Of a stretch of DNA of 36,347 nucleotides, positions 32,085 to 36,347 are shown one piece after another (position 1 is the stretch's first letter; every line of letters starts with the position of its first letter). The notes beneath the pieces were generated by a model. It searched no databases. It was not told the origin of the DNA and was given only the letters and a program-made list of their open reading frames with translations. The position numbers and the translations under genes are program-made. The DNA comes from an uncultured Clostridia bacterium (GTDB taxonomy: Bacteria > Bacillota > Clostridia > TANB77 > CAG-508): contig CAPYID010000018.1 of assembly GCA_948739805.1 (NCBI GenBank), positions 1 to 36,347 of the forward strand, given 5' to 3'.

Positions 32085-35000
32085 TTAAAATTCATAGTGT
32101 TTTATATAGTTATATTTATTATTCCCTGTATTGAATCCACAGATAGATTTATAGTTACAGTAATCACAGCCTGTCTTTTTGTCTTTATAATATGGTGATA
32201 TACTAATATTTCCTTCGAATATTTCTTTTGATATTTCTTTTATTGTTTTTATTGTATATTCTTGTAATTGTTTGAATTCTTCTATACTTGCACATGATGA
32301 TTTTGCCTCACTTATGTTGTCTTTACTGTCTATATATACAGGTACAAGGTTTGATGCACCCTTTTCTAGTTCTTTGTCCATCTTTCTAATTATGTTTATA
32401 TCTGATATTATTATACCTTTCATTTTGAATTGCTTTTTTATTTGTTCTTCTATTTCTTGTTTTGTTGTATTTTTGTTTGCTTTTATGACTGGCTCTATTA
32501 GATTAAAGTATAATACTCCAGCTGGCATGAAGTCTTCTATTTTTGTTACTGCATCTATATATGTTAATAATTGTATTTGTAGTCCTGCCATTACTTCGTC
32601 TAGATTTATGTCTTTTACAGATGATTTATAGTCTATTATTCTTACATATTGCCCATCATTTGTTTTTAGTACATCTACTCTGTCTATTTTTCCTGTGATT
32701 TCTACTTTTTTACCATCATCTAGCTTTATTTCTATTGCTGGATATCCTCCTACTTTTCCAAATTCTATTTCATGTCCCCAAATTTCAAAGTCACTTTTTT
32801 GTATACTTTCTACTATATATTTCATTGATTTTATTAATACTCTTGTTAGTCTTGATGTTAATGTTCTAAATTTTGCACTACTTGTGAATATATAATTTTT
32901 GTTTAGTTTTAGCTTCTCTTCTATGATTTCTTTTACTATTCTCTCTAATTGTTCTTCTGTTATTTCTTTTATGTTTATTCCTTCATCTTGTATTTTTCCA
33001 AAAAATGTATCTATTGTTTCATGCATAAATGTACCTGTATCTATGTTTTGAATCTGAAATGTGTCTTTTTCGTTTATGTTTAGACCATATTTTAAGTAAA
33101 ATGAGAATGGGCATTTCTTATATTGTTCTAACCTAGAGATACTTGTAAATATTGTATCTCCATACATTTTTTGTAAGTTTTCCTTTGTTATTTTTTCTGG
33201 CTGATTTGTATAGTTTTCTGCTTTTATTGCTTTTTCAAGCCTTTCTCTCCATTGTTCATTTTCATAATATATTTTATATATTTGGTTCCATATATGATTT
33301 ATTTCTTTCCCATCTTGTTTTTCTCTTAATTTTACAAGTAATTTCTCAAATGTTGCTTTTTGGTTTGTTATTATGTCTTGTTTTTCTATTATGTCACTTT
33401 GCTCTTGCAGGTTTGGAAATATTTTTTTTATTTTATATATTAATGTTGATGGTTTTAATGCATTTCCATCATTTGATGTCGACGTATATGATAGGTATAA
33501 CCTTTCTTCTGCTGTTGTGAATGCTTTATATATATTGAAGTTTTCTTCATATATGTTTTCTTTAGTAGTTTTGGCAAGTACTATGCCTTTTTCCTTTAAG
33601 TTTTCTCTGTCATTGTCGTTTATAAAGCCCTCTTCTCTATTTGCACTTGGAAATATTCCATCATTTAATCCTATTATAAATGCTATCTTTGTCTTTTTAC
33701 TCCTAGACCTGTTTACATCTCCTACTACTATTTGATCTTGTGATACTGGTATTGTTCCTAAGTTGTTTTCACTAAATGCTATTTTAATTGTTTGCGAATA
33801 TTTGTCAAAGTTCATTTGTTCTTCGCCAAATATTAATACTATTTCATCTAATATTTCCATTAATAAATTCCATGATGATATATATTCTGTTCTTATTTCT
33901 TCTGCCTTTTCTTTTAGTTTGTTTTTAATTCCATTTTCTATTAAGAATTCATATAATGCTTTTGTTATTTGTATAACTGTTTTTTTATTTTCTAGTTTAT
34001 TTTTAAAGTCTAATAATGGCTGTACAATTATTTTTCTTATTCTATTAAGTTCTTTTATGTCTTCTTCTCCTATTGTCCAGTCTCTACTATACCATTTATT
34101 ATATTTTATTCCCCAATGTCTTGCATAATTTTCAATCTTGAATATTTCTTCATCTGTTATATCACAGAATCCAAGTTTTATATAGTTTATTACTGCTTCG
34201 AAACTCCAGTTTTTCGCAAATATTTCTAGTATTGCTAATATGTATTTTATTAATGTGTTTTGACTTAAGTCTTTCTTTTTGTCTATAAATACTGGAATAT
34301 CATATTTATCAAATATGGCTTTTACAAGCCCTGCATAGTTTTCTACATTTTTTGTTATTATTGATATATCTTTGTATCTAATTCCTTCATCTCTCACTAT
34401 TTGAGTTATTTCTTCTGCGATATGCTCTATTTCTGAATATGAGTTTGCTGATAAGAATAGATTTATATTATTTATTTGCCCTGTATATCTATTATATGGC
34501 GTTTTATATAGATTGCCTTCTAAGTGCTTTAGTTCATTATTTTTAAATCTATAACATTTGTCTAGATATATTGAATTTTCTATTTGTATTCCATTTGAAT
34601 TTGCTAAGTCGATTATTTTCGATACTGTCTTTTTGTTTGTGTAAAATATGTCATTTTCTTTGTTTTGACTTTGTATTAATGAATCTGTGCATATAGTAAT
34701 GTTTATCTGTTTTGCCACTTCTAATAGCTTTAACATTACTTTATATTCTTGTGGTGTAAATCCTACAAATTCATCTATATATATTATGGTGTTTTTGAAC
34801 ATGTTTGTATATGTTAACTGATTCGCAAGTATTGTTAGTTTGTCATTTTCGTCTATATAGTTGTCTTGTATTCTTTTTTCAAATTTTATATATATACATA
34901 ATATATCTTGTAATTTACTTTTTAAGTATATGTCATCTTCTTTTTGAATTGCATTTTCTATATCTTGTATTGTTATTGAGTGTGTTTTAATTTCTGTTAT

Positions 35001-35360
35001 TAATCTGGAAATTATGTCTATGTTTTTGGCAGATTTTCCTAATAATTTTAGGTCTTTTTTATTTTTGTCTAAAATGTCATATATAATCATTGATTTTCCA
35101 TATGCTGATAGGTCTGTTTTTATTACTCCTCCAATTTCACTTTTTACTCTATATGCCATTCTATTAAATGTTAAAACTTCTGCATTTATTACTGAGTCTT
35201 GCTTAACTGTTTCTAATAACTTTGTTTCTAGGGTAAATGAGAATTGCTCTGGTGTTATAATATATATTTTTTCTTCTTTTTCTATTAGTTTACTGATTTC
35301 TTTTAAGATATATTCACTTTTTCCCGTTCCTGATTTTCCATATATTAATCTTATACTCAT
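32085..35360 (-). CDS. addB: ATP-dependent helicase/nuclease subunit AddB
   Basis: A 1091-residue protein. The Walker A motif GKSGTGKS is at residues 8-15. The C-terminal nuclease domain contains GKIDRVDVLKTNDGQYVRII and DYKSS (PD-(D/E)XK). The Fe-S cluster cysteines are one in KKCPFSFYLKYGL and three in CDYCNYKSIC at C1065, C1068 and C1074. With AddA it resects double-strand breaks and recognises Chi. The ogg-like gene ends three bases upstream of its start, so they form a DNA-repair operon. addA is not in the window; it may lie elsewhere or outside. Confidence 0.95.
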   Translation of the reverse strand: MSIRLIYGKSGTGKSEYILKEISKLIEKEEKIYIITPEQFSFTLETKLLETVKQDSVINAEVLTFNRMAYRVKSEIGGVIKTDLSAYGKSMIIYDILDKNKKDLKLLGKSAKNIDIISRLITEIKTHSITIQDIENAIQKEDDIYLKSKLQDILCIYIKFEKRIQDNYIDENDKLTILANQLTYTNMFKNTIIYIDEFVGFTPQEYKVMLKLLEVAKQINITICTDSLIQSQNKENDIFYTNKKTVSKIIDLANSNGIQIENSIYLDKCYRFKNNELKHLEGNLYKTPYNRYTGQINNINLFLSANSYSEIEHIAEEITQIVRDEGIRYKDISIITKNVENYAGLVKAIFDKYDIPVFIDKKKDLSQNTLIKYILAILEIFAKNWSFEAVINYIKLGFCDITDEEIFKIENYARHWGIKYNKWYSRDWTIGEEDIKELNRIRKIIVQPLLDFKNKLENKKTVIQITKALYEFLIENGIKNKLKEKAEEIRTEYISSWNLLMEILDEIVLIFGEEQMNFDKYSQTIKIAFSENNLGTIPVSQDQIVVGDVNRSRSKKTKIAFIIGLNDGIFPSANREEGFINDNDRENLKEKGIVLAKTTKENIYEENFNIYKAFTTAEERLYLSYTSTSNDGNALKPSTLIYKIKKIFPNLQEQSDIIEKQDIITNQKATFEKLLVKLREKQDGKEINHIWNQIYKIYYENEQWRERLEKAIKAENYTNQPEKITKENLQKMYGDTIFTSISRLEQYKKCPFSFYLKYGLNINEKDTFQIQNIDTGTFMHETIDTFFGKIQDEGINIKEITEEQLERIVKEIIEEKLKLNKNYIFTSSAKFRTLTSRLTRVLIKSMKYIVESIQKSDFEIWGHEIEFGKVGGYPAIEIKLDDGKKVEITGKIDRVDVLKTNDGQYVRIIDYKSSVKDINLDEVMAGLQIQLLTYIDAVTKIEDFMPAGVLYFNLIEPVIKANKNTTKQEIEEQIKKQFKMKGIIISDINIIRKMDKELEKGASNLVPVYIDSKDNISEAKSSCASIEEFKQLQEYTIKTIKEISKEIFEGNISISPYYKDKKTGCDYCNYKSICGFNTGNNKYNYIKHYEF

Positions 35361-35363
35361 ATT

Positions 35364-36227
35364 TTATGCGTCTCTTTTCCAATAAAATAAGTATTGCTGT
35401 GCTAGCCCCGCTAGGCTTGAATACTTGTCCTTTGCCAATTTTTGTAAGTCTTTTTTGGATACTTTTTCTTCATCTTGATTGTGAATGTATAAATCATTCA
35501 TTACTCTTCTTACCCAAACATCTATTGGGAATACTTCATATCTTTTTAGTGAAAATAATAGTATACAGTCTGCTACTTTTGGTCCTATTCCTGGTAGTGT
35601 TAATAGCTTTTCTCTCACTTTTTCTGTATCCTTTTCATTTTTTAGTTCTTCTAAGTTCATTTCTCCATTTAAAAATATTTGTGTGGTTTCATATATTCTT
35701 TTATCTCTAAAGCCTAATCCTAATGCCCTTAAGTCTTCTATACTTGCTTTACTTAATTCTTCTATATTTGGAAATGTATAATAACTTTTTTCATTCCATT
35801 TTATTTCATTTCCATATTTTTTACTAATTCTTTCTATTATTCCTTTTATTCTTGGTATATTATTGTTTGCTGAGATTTCAAATGATATTATTGTTTCCCA
35901 TAAGTCTTGGTTTAATATCCTTATTCCTTCTCCATAATTTATACTTGTTTCTAAATATTCATCTATATTTGATAGTTTCTTTTTTATTTCTTCGTAATTT
36001 GTTTCCAAGTCAAAATATTCTTTGCATATTTCATCTATATTGCCTTCACATATTCCTTTAAAGATTATATTATTTCCATCCTTTTTTACATTTAATACAT
36101 TATTCTTAAATACTCCAGTGTATGATGTATCTTCTTCTTTATTCCACCTAAAACATTGCCCACATTCAAATATGTGCTTTGGTTCAAATGATTTCACGTT
36201 TTCTAATATATATTGCTGTTCTTTCAT
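35364..36227 (-). CDS. ogg: 8-oxoguanine DNA glycosylase (Ogg1 type)
   Basis: A 287-residue bifunctional glycosylase/lyase. The N-terminal domain shows FECGQCFRWNKEED at about residue 20. The helix-hairpin-helix is LLTLPGIGPKVADCILLFSL with catalytic lysine K217, and the aspartate D236 lies in VFPIDVWVRRVM. The enzyme removes 8-oxoguanine from DNA. It is the first gene of a pair with addB, with the start at 36227 after AAAAGGAAAA. The C-terminal end GLAQQYLFYWKRD is typical of the family. Confidence 0.93.
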   Translation of the reverse strand: MKEQQYILENVKSFEPKHIFECGQCFRWNKEEDTSYTGVFKNNVLNVKKDGNNIIFKGICEGNIDEICKEYFDLETNYEEIKKKLSNIDEYLETSINYGEGIRILNQDLWETIISFEISANNNIPRIKGIIERISKKYGNEIKWNEKSYYTFPNIEELSKASIEDLRALGLGFRDKRIYETTQIFLNGEMNLEELKNEKDTEKVREKLLTLPGIGPKVADCILLFSLKRYEVFPIDVWVRRVMNDLYIHNQDEEKVSKKDLQKLAKDKYSSLAGLAQQYLFYWKRDA

Positions 36228-36297
36228 TTTTATTTTTTCCTTTTCTCTTTTTTATTATTTTAGCATATACCTTATTGTAAATCAATAGGGACTGCCA

Positions 36298-36347
36298 ATA
36301 GGGACGGAGAATTCTGGCAATATTTTGCCAGAATTCTCCGTCCCTAT
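36298..36347. repeat. 50-bp perfect inverted repeat at window end
   Basis: Arms of 23 bases, each starting ATAGGGACGGAGAATTCTGG, flank the loop TATT. The word AATAGGGAC also occurs just before it at 36284-36292. It is GC-richer than its surroundings and resembles small dispersed palindromic elements; the right side may continue beyond the window. Confidence 0.85.

Noticed and set aside
1..36347. tRNA or rRNA genes
   Set aside because: No cloverleaf with TTCGANTC-type T arm or conserved rRNA word was seen, though a program scan was not possible.

Overview
The base composition is strongly AT-rich. Together with intact or nearly intact sporulation genes (yqfC, yqfD, a pdaA-type deacetylase, a Spo0A-C-like regulator) and addB, it points to a spore-forming member of the Clostridia (Bacillota), probably a gut or otherwise poorly cultured lineage. 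Most genes lie on the minus strand, so the core operons read from right to left.

Layout. Positions 1-4943 hold the end of an Rpn-type nuclease gene, then (minus strand) yqfC, a frameshifted yqfD, an unknown 415-residue protein, ybeY and a DUF3048 gene. Positions 4947-11265 contain a pdaA-like peptidoglycan deacetylase gene cut in two by a 5.5 kb element. That element carries a large serine recombinase (frameshifted), a 39-residue ORF, a MATE exporter, a decayed gene, a HipA/CtkA-like kinase and a DUF4160 gene pair. Precise recombination between 5-bp cores at its two ends would rebuild an uninterrupted 268-codon deacetylase with its HxxxH metal motif restored. This is the arrangement of sporulation skin-type intervening elements. 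Positions 11585-13340 hold a Spo0A-C-like gene and murF.

Positions 13.6-28.97 kb are a 15 kb accessory island between murF and rpsT. Three copies of a ~352 bp block with a long conserved hairpin recur every 5.6-5.9 kb, and a fourth partial copy supports two base-paired stems by compensatory changes. Two copies are followed (minus strand) by a near-identical module of a small SHOCT-like gene plus the start of a serine recombinase, and by clusters of a 17-bp palindrome. Between the blocks lie cargo genes typical of defence or addiction islands: an AlbA_2/Schlafen protein, a DUF1016 fragment, Bro-N and DinD, DUF4258/YgiT and HEPN/MNT pairs, GNAT, a B3/4 protein and membrane proteins. Many are truncated or frameshifted. 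The island looks like a stack of decaying serine-recombinase elements.

Positions 29.0-36.35 kb are core again: rpsT (with a duplicated 3' end that looks like an old integration scar), family 4 uracil-DNA glycosylase, LD-carboxypeptidase, a laccase-domain protein, addB and an 8-oxoguanine glycosylase gene. Short GC-richer palindromes are scattered in the core intergenic regions, and one lies inside a coding gene.

All function calls come from reading motifs by eye; no database search was possible. Several single-base frameshifts, two of them in G runs, could be sequencing errors rather than real mutations.
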